A stretch of 64,000 nt of DNA from contig NZ_JAMQPR010000001.1 in NCBI RefSeq assembly GCF_026151345.1, positions 231 through 64,230 on the forward strand, read 5' to 3'. The translations under genes were made by a program, and so were the position numbers. Within the stretch, counting starts at the first letter, position 1. Each line of letters opens with the position of its first letter. Below are positions 25,924 through 34,896 of the stretch, one piece after another. The stretch is from Leptospira paudalimensis. Its GTDB lineage: Bacteria; Spirochaetota; Leptospiria; Leptospirales; Leptospiraceae. The notes beneath the pieces are model-generated. The model saw nothing but the letters and a program-made list of their open reading frames with translations. It had not been told where the DNA came from and ran no database searches.

Positions 25924-26410
25924 GGTATTTTTTTTCGACTCTTACTTTATCCATAGAACTAATTTTAAATTCTTTTGCTAAGTCTTCTAAGAATTGGATT
26001 TCTGCTTGGTTCAGTGAACCATCAGATGCCACAATACATACTGCATCTTCGAAAAAATTAAGAGCGTATTCATCACTATCTGCTACTACCTTTGAAATGG
26101 TTTTCATTGGTAGGGGGTTATCAAATGTTTTGGAAAGAATCTCTAAAACTTGTTTTTTCTGTGATTGGAATCCACTGAGTAGACAATCAGGTTCAAACAA
26201 TACATTCACAAGTTCACCAACGATTTCGCCTTCCTTCTTTTTGAACTGGCCATCCGCATTACAGGCGTAGGACCACAAACTTAAAAGTACTTTTGCATAT
26301 TCGATATGTAGGTCACTTTCGATATCGAGGGTTTTGTGAATGGATTCAGGGTGACTCTTTTTATTGCCCTTGACTTGTTTCAAATTTTGAACGATTTTCT
26401 TAGCCATAAC
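25916..26410 (-). CDS. TerB-like protein
   Basis: 164 residues from the second ATG. A basic N-terminus is followed by a TerB-type helical domain with two repeated acidic motifs, ACNADGQFKKKEG and VASDGSLNQAEI, which bind metal in TerB. TerB-like proteins occur in membrane-linked stress systems. It overlaps the large DUF2207/Tim44-like gene by 8 bp, so the two are coupled and may form one membrane-cytoplasm unit (inference). An ATG at 26452 is less likely because the first residues look unrelated. Confidence 0.82.
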   Translation of the reverse strand, partial: VMAKKIVQNLKQVKGNKKSHPESIHKTLDIESDLHIEYAKVLLSLWSYACNADGQFKKKEGEIVGELVNVLFEPDCLLSGFQSQKKQVLEILSKTFDNPLPMKTISKVVADSDEYALNFFEDAVCIVASDGSLNQAEIQFLEDLAKEFKISSMDKVRVEKKYLA

Positions 26411-26527
26411 AAACAGGAAGTTTATGGTGAATCTCCCTTCCTTCAACTTCATTTTTTTCCGCTTTTCTTGATTTTTCTCAAAAATAGGCTGAATTGGAAA
26501 ATCCCGTCAGGAAACTGGAATTAATCT

Positions 26528-28573
26528 ATGTCGAAACACATTTTAGTTACAAGTGCTTTGCCTTATGCAAACGGCTCTATCCACCTAGGTCATATATTAG
26601 AAGCAGTCCAAACTGACATTTGGGTGCGATTCCAAAAGTTAATTGGAAATGAATGTTATTTTTTCTGTGCGGATGATACACATGGAACTCCGATCATGAT
26701 TGCCGCTAAAAAAGCAGGAAAAACACCTGAGTCTATGATTGAAGAAGTACAGAAGGAACATTATAAAGATCTCACTTCGTTTGGAGTAGAGTATGATAAT
26801 TATTACACAACTAATTCAGAAGAAAACCGAAAGTTCTCGGAATCGATTTATCTAACCCTCAAAAAAAATGGACATATTGTTTCTCGGAACATCGAACAGT
26901 CGTACTGCGAACATGACAAAATGTTTTTGCCTGACCGTTTCATCAAAGGGACTTGTCCAAAATGTGGAGCAAAAGACCAATACGGGGATTCTTGTGAAGT
27001 TTGTGGGACCAGTTACTCTCCAAAAGACTTAAAAGATTCCTATTGTTCTATTTGTGGAACCACGCCTGTCTTAAAAGAATCAAAACATTTGTTTTTTAAA
27101 TTACAAGACTTCCAAAACCAATTAAAAACTTGGATGGAAGAAGGGAACCGATTGAACGAAGGTGCCCAAAAGAAATTACAAGAATGGTTTACCTCTGGTT
27201 TACAAGAGTGGGACATTAGCCGAGATGGTCCTTACTTTGGTTTTGCGATCCCAGAGGAAGAAAACAAATACTTTTATGTTTGGTTAGATGCACCTATTGG
27301 ATATATGGCTTCCTCTTTAAATCACCTGAAAGATGAGAAAAAATTCAATGAGTTTTGGAAAGAAGGAAAAGGAGAAATTGTCCACTTCATTGGAAAAGAT
27401 ATTTTGTATTTCCATGGTTTGTTTTGGCCAGCGATGCTTATGGGATCTGGTTACAAAGCTCCGAATCAATTGAATGTACATGGATTCTTAACTGTGAATG
27501 GTGAAAAGATGTCCAAGTCTCGTGGAACATTTATCAATGCTTCCACGTTTGCGAAACATTTGGATATTGAACATTTCCGTTTTTATATGGCATGTCGACT
27601 TGGCTCTGGTATGGAAGATGTTGACATCTCCTTTGATGATTTTGTTTCCCGTGTGAATTCCGACCTAATTGGAAATTTAGTAAATCTAGTATCTAGAGTT
27701 TCTACATCAATTTTGGACAAGATGGATCGTAAACTTGGAACATTATCAGTCGAAGGAAAAACCTTAGTCTCTGAATTGCTCAGTAAAGAAACTGAAATCA
27801 GGGATGCCTATGAATCACGTAACTATTCTAAGGTGATGCGTGAAATTACAGGTCTAGGTGATAAAGTTAACAAATATGTAAATGATTATGCACCATGGAA
27901 CTTAATCAAAACGGATGTGGAAAAAGCAAGGGAGGTTGTCACAACTTCTCTCAATTGTGCAAAAATCCTGTTCACCTACTTGGCACCCGTGACTCCAAAA
28001 ATTGCAGTTGCAATCAAGGAATTATTCCAAGTTCCGGATTTAAATTTTTTAAATCTGTCGGAAACCATTGAAAACAAAACTCTTGGCCCATACCAAATGT
28101 TATCCAAACGAGTTGAGGAAAAAAATATTTCACTTATGATCTCAGAAACAAAAGAAGCCTTTGAAAAATCAAATCCTAGTCCATCAAAACAGGAAACAAA
28201 TAAGTCCAATACAAACGAAACAAAAGTAGGTACAGTTTCCGAGGATGGATTTATTACCATCGATGAATTGTCCAAAGTGGAACTACGAGTAGGCCTTATC
28301 AAAGAAGCAAATCCTGTGGAAGGTGCCGACAAACTTTTGTTTGTAAAAGTAGATCTAGGAGAAAAAGGGATCAAAAACGTATTTGCAGGAATCAAAGCAA
28401 GTTATACAGCCGAAGAGTTAGTTGGTAAAAAAGTAGTCGTTGTTGCTAATTTAAAACCACGCCAAATGAAGTTTGGATTATCAGAAGCGATGTTACTTGC
28501 ATCAGGTAAAGAAAAAACTTTATCTTTATTTGTTCCAGATCGAGATGCAAATCCTGGTGATCTTTTGAAATAA
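26528..28573 (+). CDS. metG: Methionyl-tRNA synthetase
   Basis: 681 residues. HIGH motif as HLGH at 19-22, KMSKS at about 327-331, two zinc knuckles (CPKC/CEVC and CSIC), and a C-terminal EMAP/Trbp111-type tRNA-binding domain (about 580-681) joined by a Ser/Asn/Lys-rich linker. The C-terminal domain makes the enzyme dimeric in its homologues. It leads a close-packed operon with a cyclase, a HisI-like protein and a rhodanese. Confidence 0.98.
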   Translation: MSKHILVTSALPYANGSIHLGHILEAVQTDIWVRFQKLIGNECYFFCADDTHGTPIMIAAKKAGKTPESMIEEVQKEHYKDLTSFGVEYDNYYTTNSEENRKFSESIYLTLKKNGHIVSRNIEQSYCEHDKMFLPDRFIKGTCPKCGAKDQYGDSCEVCGTSYSPKDLKDSYCSICGTTPVLKESKHLFFKLQDFQNQLKTWMEEGNRLNEGAQKKLQEWFTSGLQEWDISRDGPYFGFAIPEEENKYFYVWLDAPIGYMASSLNHLKDEKKFNEFWKEGKGEIVHFIGKDILYFHGLFWPAMLMGSGYKAPNQLNVHGFLTVNGEKMSKSRGTFINASTFAKHLDIEHFRFYMACRLGSGMEDVDISFDDFVSRVNSDLIGNLVNLVSRVSTSILDKMDRKLGTLSVEGKTLVSELLSKETEIRDAYESRNYSKVMREITGLGDKVNKYVNDYAPWNLIKTDVEKAREVVTTSLNCAKILFTYLAPVTPKIAVAIKELFQVPDLNFLNLSETIENKTLGPYQMLSKRVEEKNISLMISETKEAFEKSNPSPSKQETNKSNTNETKVGTVSEDGFITIDELSKVELRVGLIKEANPVEGADKLLFVKVDLGEKGIKNVFAGIKASYTAEELVGKKVVVVANLKPRQMKFGLSEAMLLASGKEKTLSLFVPDRDANPGDLLK

Positions 28574-28577
28574 AAAA

Positions 28578-29870
28578 ATGCCAACAAAGTCAGAACAAAT
28601 ATTAAGGGAAAAAGAAATCCAAGGGATTAAATTTAGTCTCTATGGAAAAATGATTATATTTAGTCTCCTTACTGTCGGTACTTTCTTTGTTGCTCAATCC
28701 CTTTCCGAATTGTTTACGATTACATTAATTTCTGTAGGGCTTAATGTAGTTTTGTATATACTTTCAAAATTCTTGAAGAAAGGTAAATTCGTTTCATTTG
28801 TTGGTTTGTTTTGTGTGGTGATCGATTTGGTGATCATCACAATTTTACCTTTTATTTGGTACAATGCTGTGGGTGGAGAATCCCAAGTTCCAAGAACCTA
28901 TCTCATTAAAACTTATCTGCACTTTATCATTGCAGGAACACTAATCATCAATGCATTTAGTATACAACCCATATATCCAATGTTATATGCATTGGGAGTG
29001 GTGATAAGCCAAGCTGGGATTTTAGTTTATGCGCAACAGGACCCGAGGTTTATCAGTACAGAAAGTTTTAAGGAAGCATTCCTTGGTCCAGCTGCCCATG
29101 TTAACAACTACATCATGTCCATGGGAATTATCGGAGTATTGGGATTCTTTTTGGCTTACCTTACTTACCGTGTTAGGCGAACTGTGCTTTCTGCAGTTAC
29201 AAATGAAGTAAAGATGACACAACTCACTCGTTATTTTTCTCCCAATGTTGTCGCAGAATTAGACCAAGCAGGGGAAGAATTTTTCAAACCTGGTGGAAAG
29301 GAATCCACGGTTGCAGTTTTATTTTGTGATATTGCCAATTTTACACAAATTTCAGAAACTTTAGGTCCTGAAAAAACCATGTCACTTTTATCCGAATACC
29401 ATAGTTTTATGTTAGAGATAGTATTCCAAAATCATGGAACACTAGATAAATTCATTGGTGATGGGATGATGGTTACTTTTGGAACTCCGATACCTTCCAA
29501 AGAAGATGCAACCAACTCAATAAAAGCTGGAATCGCCATGATACAAGCATTAGCTGCCTGGAATCAAAAGAGAGAATCCAATGGAGAAAAATCTATCGCC
29601 ATACGAATAGGGATTCACTATGGTTTAGTAATTGTTGGAAATGTAGGGGTTGAAAAACGGCTAGAATATACAGTGATTGGTGACACAGTCAATGCAGCTA
29701 GTCGACTTGAAGCTTTGGGTAAGGAATTAAAACGTAATTTTTTAATCTCAAGAGAATTGTATGACCATACTTCTTTAGAATTCAGGCAGACATTAAAAAT
29801 TAAAACAATGGGTACTCTTTCTTTACGTGGTAAGTCAAAAACTACTGAAATCCTAGCAATTGAGGTCTAA
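28578..29870 (+). CDS. Membrane class III adenylate/guanylate cyclase
   Basis: 430 residues. Five or six membrane helices occupy residues 20-200, followed by a short linker and a class III catalytic domain (about 235-430). The metal Asp residues are in FCDIANFTQ (about 250) and GDGMMVTFG (about 294), with GIHYGLVIVGNVG and YTVIGDTVNAASRL as other conserved blocks. It makes cAMP (or cGMP) in response to a membrane signal. Starts 4 bp after metG. Confidence 0.93.
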   Translation: MPTKSEQILREKEIQGIKFSLYGKMIIFSLLTVGTFFVAQSLSELFTITLISVGLNVVLYILSKFLKKGKFVSFVGLFCVVIDLVIITILPFIWYNAVGGESQVPRTYLIKTYLHFIIAGTLIINAFSIQPIYPMLYALGVVISQAGILVYAQQDPRFISTESFKEAFLGPAAHVNNYIMSMGIIGVLGFFLAYLTYRVRRTVLSAVTNEVKMTQLTRYFSPNVVAELDQAGEEFFKPGGKESTVAVLFCDIANFTQISETLGPEKTMSLLSEYHSFMLEIVFQNHGTLDKFIGDGMMVTFGTPIPSKEDATNSIKAGIAMIQALAAWNQKRESNGEKSIAIRIGIHYGLVIVGNVGVEKRLEYTVIGDTVNAASRLEALGKELKRNFLISRELYDHTSLEFRQTLKIKTMGTLSLRGKSKTTEILAIEV

Positions 29871-29872
29871 AC

Positions 29873-30475
29873 ATGATCCAAATTCCAAGTGACAAAGATA
29901 TTGTGATCCTAACAAAACCTAATTTTTTATCCCACGATGTATCAGTGAAAGTTTTGAATTCAAAACAAACTGTGTCTATGATGCATGATTTTGATTTCGA
30001 AAAAAATCAATTGTTTGTCGATTGTGACGAAGATAGTTTTTTAGAAATTGATCCTTCTGTAAATTCTTCCACCAAGCAATTGTTATGGGAAAATGGTAAA
30101 TTATTACTCAGTCAGAATGAATTGGAAACATTAGTAAATTCAATGCCACCACTCTCCCCTTTTTTAGCCCAAGATTTGACAGGAAAAGATTTGATGTTGG
30201 CTTGGGGGAAAAAAGAAAGTTTGCTTAGTGCAATTGAATCAGGTTCTGGTACATATTTTAGTCGCTCAAGGAATGGAAAATGGGTGAAAGGGGAAGAGTC
30301 AGGCCATTTGCAAAATCTCAAACAGATTTACCTACATACAAATCCTTTTTTTGTGCAGTATGTAGCCGATCAAGTTGGCGCGGCCTGTCATACAGGCTAT
30401 TATTCTTGTTTTTTTAGAGAACTTGGTCAGAATGATTCGGTTTCATTCGTCTATTCTAATAAAGTAGGAGAGTAA
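29873..30475 (+). CDS. Degenerate HisI (phosphoribosyl-AMP cyclohydrolase) paralogue
   Basis: 200 residues. Residues 98-182 align with HisI: DLMLAWGKKE, TYFSRSRNGKWVKGEESGH and ACHTGYYSCFFRELG. At the place where HisI has its DCDxD metal motif (after the SGHLQNLKQIYL helix) this protein has HTNPF, so three Asp and one zinc Cys are gone; Cys172 and Cys179 remain. Unexpectedly, the N-terminal extension has DCDED at 50-54. Histidine biosynthesis by this protein is doubtful. It starts 2 bp after the cyclase stop and is 2 bp before a rhodanese. Confidence 0.8.
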   Translation: MIQIPSDKDIVILTKPNFLSHDVSVKVLNSKQTVSMMHDFDFEKNQLFVDCDEDSFLEIDPSVNSSTKQLLWENGKLLLSQNELETLVNSMPPLSPFLAQDLTGKDLMLAWGKKESLLSAIESGSGTYFSRSRNGKWVKGEESGHLQNLKQIYLHTNPFFVQYVADQVGAACHTGYYSCFFRELGQNDSVSFVYSNKVGE

Positions 30476-30477
30476 TT

Positions 30478-30834
30478 TTGAATCGAATGATCCTCATTGT
30501 TATCGTAACCGTCGCCGTACTATTCATCATTTTCCAATTGAAGAAAACTTCTGGAATGGACCAATCACAACTCAAAGAAAAAATTGATGCGGGTGCACTT
30601 GTTGTTGATGTGCGAACTGTCGCAGAATTTAATTCCGGCCATTACCCTACAGCCAAAAATATTCCAATCGATGAAGTATCCAGACGAGTGGATGAGTTCG
30701 GTGATAAAAACCAAACAATTATCGTTTATTGTGCGTCAGGTGGTAGAAGTGGAAGTGCTAAATCCTATTTAGAATCGATTGGATACAAACAAGTCATCAA
30801 TGCTGGTGGACTCTCCAATATGCCAAGTCGATAA
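30478..30834 (+). CDS. Membrane-anchored rhodanese-like protein
   Basis: 118 residues starting at TTG with GGAG upstream (an ATG lies at codon 4). An N-terminal membrane helix (4-20) is followed by a rhodanese domain with the active-site Cys in YCASGGRS. Rhodanese domains carry persulfide sulfur or act as redox/arsenate sensors. It faces the periplasm if the helix is a normal signal anchor. Last gene of the metG operon. Confidence 0.88.
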   Translation: MNRMILIVIVTVAVLFIIFQLKKTSGMDQSQLKEKIDAGALVVDVRTVAEFNSGHYPTAKNIPIDEVSRRVDEFGDKNQTIIVYCASGGRSGSAKSYLESIGYKQVINAGGLSNMPSR

Positions 30835-30836
30835 AT

Positions 30837-30863
30837 GGGATTTGGTTTTTTCCAATCCCATTC
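30837..30863. terminator. Possible bidirectional terminator hairpin
   Basis: TGGGATTTGG and CCAATCCCA face each other around a T6 loop in the 40-bp gap between convergent genes, with one bulged T. No T tract follows on either strand, so this is only a candidate. Confidence 0.35.
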
Positions 30864-30874
30864 TTAGAACCAAA

Positions 30875-31348
30875 CTACATACGTTTTCGTTTCATATACA
30901 ATTGTAAGCCGGTGACGGCTTCTTTTTTTACTTTGTTGCCGAGAGCAGGCCACCAACCGAGTAAATAACCAATAGGACCCATCGCCATTCCTAACCACTT
31001 CCACATAGAAAATTGGTCTTTGTGTTGGATGATCTTACCATCTTGAAAGGTAAATTTTGCTTGGATTTTGTTTTGAACGAGTCTACCTGTTTTGCTAAAA
31101 CTATAATCAGCTTCCCAATTAGCAGAACCCTCTTTATCATTTGCTTTGATATTTGAGAATCGGATGGTTAAATTTTGACTTCTTTCGAGTAACATGAGCC
31201 ACATAGCTCCTGCTTCTTTTCCCGTTAATTTTCCAAAGGCAGGGTCTTCAAATTGAATCTCTGGATGGTATAGGGAGATCATGGTCTGTCCATCTTTGTT
31301 TTGGAAGGCTGTGTAAAACTTTTGGATTAACTCTTCATTTGCGTTCAT
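30875..31348 (-). CDS. NTF2/SnoaL-like protein
   Basis: 157 residues from the inner ATG. The pattern LIQKFYTAFQNKDGQTMISLYHPEIQFEDP, then WEADYSF and FTFQDGKIIQHKDQF, is that of the SnoaL/NTF2-like cone fold. The end is hydrophobic and basic (MAMGPIGYLLGWWPAL). The frame is open to a GTG at 31381, with no better ribosome site. Ligand or reaction unknown. Confidence 0.85.
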   Translation of the reverse strand: MNANEELIQKFYTAFQNKDGQTMISLYHPEIQFEDPAFGKLTGKEAGAMWLMLLERSQNLTIRFSNIKANDKEGSANWEADYSFSKTGRLVQNKIQAKFTFQDGKIIQHKDQFSMWKWLGMAMGPIGYLLGWWPALGNKVKKEAVTGLQLYMKRKRM

Positions 31349-31399
31349 TGTGGAAAAGATTATGATTGATTTGATTGCCACTTAGCAAGAAAAAAAGTC

Positions 31400-31921
31400 A
31401 TGAAACGGATTCTTCTTTTTGCTTTTGGAACAAGTTTTTTGCTGATTGGGCTTGTTGTTTTATTCCTTGCTGTTGGATATTTCCAAGAACCAAAATTCCA
31501 CAAAGAAACAAGTGAGTGGCTGAAAGCAGAACCAGAAGACATTTGGAATTATATCACTGATATAAAAGACCTTCCTAATCGCAGGAAGGAAGTCGTAGCG
31601 ATCAAAATTTTAGAATCAAAACCAGACGGTACTCCCACAAAATGGCTAGAAACTCCTGATATGGGTGGGTACATGATTTTTGAATTAAAAGAGATGATTC
31701 CTAATCGTAAGTGGAAGATTGAGCTAACGGATGCTAGTTTTAAGATGCGTGGATCGTGGACTTATATTCTAGAACCGAAAACTCCTGGAACTCTTGTGAC
31801 TGTGATTGAAGATTCTGAAATCACAAGTGTTCCTGTAAGAGGGGCTTATGTGCTAGCTGGTCGTGACGCAACCTTATTAAAAGAAATGGAGCTCATCCGA
31901 AACCGATTTAGCGGACGTTAG
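31400..31921 (+). CDS. SRPBCC-fold protein with N-terminal membrane anchor
   Basis: 173 residues. One hydrophobic helix (4-26) is followed by a START/SRPBCC-like domain (SEWLKAEPEDIWNYITDIKDLPNRRKEV and a long C-terminal helix). Likely an exported or membrane-tethered small hydrophobic-ligand binder. Divergent from the NTF2-like gene by 51 bp. Confidence 0.82.
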   Translation: MKRILLFAFGTSFLLIGLVVLFLAVGYFQEPKFHKETSEWLKAEPEDIWNYITDIKDLPNRRKEVVAIKILESKPDGTPTKWLETPDMGGYMIFELKEMIPNRKWKIELTDASFKMRGSWTYILEPKTPGTLVTVIEDSEITSVPVRGAYVLAGRDATLLKEMELIRNRFSGR

Positions 31922-31933
31922 GGGAAACAAAGA

Positions 31934-33811
31934 TTATTTTAATCCTTGGATCCATTCATCCATTCCTTTGCAAATTTTTCTAACAGTTTCCCCATGGAAA
32001 ATGATTCCAAGGTGTCCTTGCTCATAATAAGTGGTCACCTTATTTTCTGATTTTAGATCTTTTAGTTCCGTTAAACTTTCTTCTGGAACAATTTTATCAA
32101 CAGTTCCTACCACACTATAAATTGGCATAGTAAAGTTGTTTAGAAAATTTTCTGTGTAATTGATTCTACCATCATTAGACCAAAAACTTTGTTCATTTGA
32201 GATTTGGCTTTGGAAAAATTGCATGATCACAGATACTGATTCTTCGCAAAACACGTCTTCCATTAGAAAGTACCATTCAGGTGGAGTAATTTCTTTATAT
32301 CCCACAAAGTCTTTAATCGTTAATACTTTTGTTCCAATATTATAACTAAAACTACGTAAACTGGAATGTAGATTTAATATCAGTTTAAAGAATTTTTTCA
32401 AATCAATGGTTTGGATGGTTGCTTGCATGGAAAAACTTGCCATACTGAGAATCATATCCGAAATCATTTTATGAGGGAGCATACTAAACCCACGTTTCAA
32501 AGTGTCCAATCCAATAAAATTGGATTTTAAACTAATATAATTGGGCGAAGTAATCGAAACAATTCCTGCAATGTATTCTTCTGGTTGAGGTAAATTGAAC
32601 TCCTCTTTGAGTTCTTTGATCTTTTCATAGGAAGAAACATAAAATCTTGGGATCATTCCTCCCATACTGTGTCCAACAACGACAGTTCTTTCACTTGGAT
32701 AATGCCAACGAATCCATCGTAACACTTCTGGAAAATCGTCTTGGATGTAATTGTCTACTGTCCATCCTTCTTTTTTCCCATGTTTTGGCATGGTTTGCCT
32801 GGATCTTCCTCTCATATCCATTAGGAAAACCCGGTATCCATACTTTAAAGCTAACTCTTTTGCAAGTTTATCCATCACGGATCGCCTACAAAAAAAACCT
32901 GGAATTAAAAGTAGGTTTTTTCCTGTATTGTTTAATTTTTCAGGAGTAAAACTTTTTAATGATACCGCATAACCATCAGTAGTTGGTATTATAAAAGAAG
33001 CATCCATCCTATATTCAATATTATATTGATGGGATTTGAATATAATGGAGGTTACTGGTTCTTTTTGGTCTTTAGTCGTTGTATAAAAAAGATTTCTAGA
33101 GTTAGAAACTGTATCAGCTTTTTCGATATTTTTTTGGGCTATGTAATGGTCGTTTCCGGATTCCATTTCCTTTGCCACAACAAATTCGATGACATCAAAT
33201 AGTGAATACAGTTGTAAAGTGAGAGGTCTAATTTGTTCTTCTGCGATTGGATCTTTTGTGATCCCCCACAAAATTCCAATTGGATTTTCATTCACAAAAA
33301 GTGGAATCCCAATGGCATGGTTCATCGTTTCAGAAAGAAGTACCTTTTTTTCAGGATGGATTTCTTCTTCTTTTAGGTTTACAAAAGTGACTTCAGGACG
33401 AAGTCCTTTATTGAAATCAATAATTGCTTTTCGGATAAAACGTGCGGATTCGTTCCTTGGATCTGCTAAATGAATGGGTCTCGACTTTTTGATGTATTCT
33501 TCTATGCCAGGAATTTTCCTTCGTTCTGCAATTTCTTTCAGTTTGAAGTGAGTGGCTGTGGCCACAATTTTCATCTCGTCTTGGTCGATGACTTCAAAAA
33601 TGGAGAAATTAAAAATCGGATCATCGTTAAAATCAACGAGGGAAACCATTTTATTGGTGAAGGATTGCCAAATATTTTCCAAAAATTGGAAGGTTGTTTT
33701 TGGCACCGGAAAAATGTAAATTTTGTCCGGGCTAACCATGAGATTTTTGTTACTTTCTCTGGAGGAAATTTTGATCAAACGATCTTCCAACGTATTTTCT
33801 TCAAGTGCCAT
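31934..33811 (-). CDS. GAF-like domain fused to an alpha/beta hydrolase
   Basis: 625 residues. The first 220 residues look like a GAF sensor (fold pattern through HAIGIPLFVNENPIGILWG). From about 300 an alpha/beta hydrolase begins: oxyanion region LLIPGFFCRRSV, nucleophile Ser382 in GHSMGG, Asp in VVGTVDKIVPEESL and His in QGHLGIIFHG. Around 425-530 lies a lid or cap. It may be a regulated esterase/lipase in the cytoplasm. The fusion is unusual to me. A stretch at 230-300 is beta-rich and carries the DASFIIPTTDGYAVSLKSF entry to the hydrolase. Confidence 0.82.
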   Translation of the reverse strand: MALEENTLEDRLIKISSRESNKNLMVSPDKIYIFPVPKTTFQFLENIWQSFTNKMVSLVDFNDDPIFNFSIFEVIDQDEMKIVATATHFKLKEIAERRKIPGIEEYIKKSRPIHLADPRNESARFIRKAIIDFNKGLRPEVTFVNLKEEEIHPEKKVLLSETMNHAIGIPLFVNENPIGILWGITKDPIAEEQIRPLTLQLYSLFDVIEFVVAKEMESGNDHYIAQKNIEKADTVSNSRNLFYTTTKDQKEPVTSIIFKSHQYNIEYRMDASFIIPTTDGYAVSLKSFTPEKLNNTGKNLLLIPGFFCRRSVMDKLAKELALKYGYRVFLMDMRGRSRQTMPKHGKKEGWTVDNYIQDDFPEVLRWIRWHYPSERTVVVGHSMGGMIPRFYVSSYEKIKELKEEFNLPQPEEYIAGIVSITSPNYISLKSNFIGLDTLKRGFSMLPHKMISDMILSMASFSMQATIQTIDLKKFFKLILNLHSSLRSFSYNIGTKVLTIKDFVGYKEITPPEWYFLMEDVFCEESVSVIMQFFQSQISNEQSFWSNDGRINYTENFLNNFTMPIYSVVGTVDKIVPEESLTELKDLKSENKVTTYYEQGHLGIIFHGETVRKICKGMDEWIQGLK

Positions 33812-33902
33812 TTAGCATCCTTTCTATTTATGTGCCTGTGCGGTACGCTATAACTCTATTTTCGACTTTTCATATGCCTGTGAACTAAAAAATAAAGCTA
33901 AT

Positions 33903-34826
33903 ATGCAACAATCTGATTTCGAATCCATTTCAAGAGTATCCGTTCCCGATTTAGACTCCATTTTAGGAAAACCATTCCCAATTTTGGATGATGGGTTTGT
34001 CAGACTCGTTGATTATATGGGTTCAGATGAATCCATCGTTCAGGCAGCACGCGTTTCGTACGGAAAAGGGACAAAAAAGGTAAATGAAGACCGTGGGCTC
34101 ATTCGGTATTTAATGCGCCATCGCCATAGCACTCCATTTGAAATGTGCGAACTCAAGCTACATGTGAGAGTTCCCATGGACACCTGGCGCCAATGGATCC
34201 GTCATAGAATGGCAAATGTCAATGAATACTCTACGCGTTATTCCGTAGCAATCGATTCTGCTCAAACAACTTTGCCTGGTGAGTGGAGAGTACAATCCGT
34301 AGGGAATAAACAAGGAAGTGATGGATTTTTAGAATTATCCAAAGGTGACCACCTAACAAAACGAGAAACGGAATTCCAAAAATTTGCAAATGATATTTAC
34401 AATGAAAGATTGGAATTGGGTGTTGCACGTGAACAAGCAAGAAAAGACCTCCCACTCGCAACATATACAGAAGCTTATTGGAAAATAGACCTGCATAATC
34501 TACTCCATTTTTTAGCCCTTCGAATGGATGACCATGCCCAACTAGAAATTCGTTTATTTGCTAAAACCATCGGTGAACAGATTGTTCAAAAATGGGTACC
34601 ACATACTTGGGAAGCATTTGTGGATTATCGATTGAGTGCCCTTCATTTGACAAAATATGATTCCGAGATCATCGCCGCTCTAAACCGTTCAGGAAAAGAA
34701 GGAGCCCGTCAAAAGGCGATCGAACTAGGAATGTTAGACGAACAAGGTTCTACTGCTAAAAAGAGCCGTGAACGTGAGGAATTAGAGTATAAATTATCAC
34801 AATTGGGTTTTGCCATCCCTTGGTAA
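33903..34826 (+). CDS. thyX: FAD-dependent thymidylate synthase ThyX
   Basis: 307 residues, longer than the usual 220-250. The ThyX motif is at 100-112: RHRMANVNEYSTR, with Asn instead of Ser at its sixth position. RHRHSTPFEMCEL supplies the second FAD-binding His/Arg region. The C-terminal extension (from about 245) is helical and basic. It converts dUMP to dTMP using methylene-THF, NADPH and FAD. It is divergent from the hydrolase gene. Confidence 0.96.
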   Translation: MQQSDFESISRVSVPDLDSILGKPFPILDDGFVRLVDYMGSDESIVQAARVSYGKGTKKVNEDRGLIRYLMRHRHSTPFEMCELKLHVRVPMDTWRQWIRHRMANVNEYSTRYSVAIDSAQTTLPGEWRVQSVGNKQGSDGFLELSKGDHLTKRETEFQKFANDIYNERLELGVAREQARKDLPLATYTEAYWKIDLHNLLHFLALRMDDHAQLEIRLFAKTIGEQIVQKWVPHTWEAFVDYRLSALHLTKYDSEIIAALNRSGKEGARQKAIELGMLDEQGSTAKKSREREELEYKLSQLGFAIPW

Positions 34827-34896
34827 TCAGGTTCTAAAACCGTTATTTTTGAGAATTTGATTGATAATTTATTTCCTTGTGTTTGTTAGAGTGATT

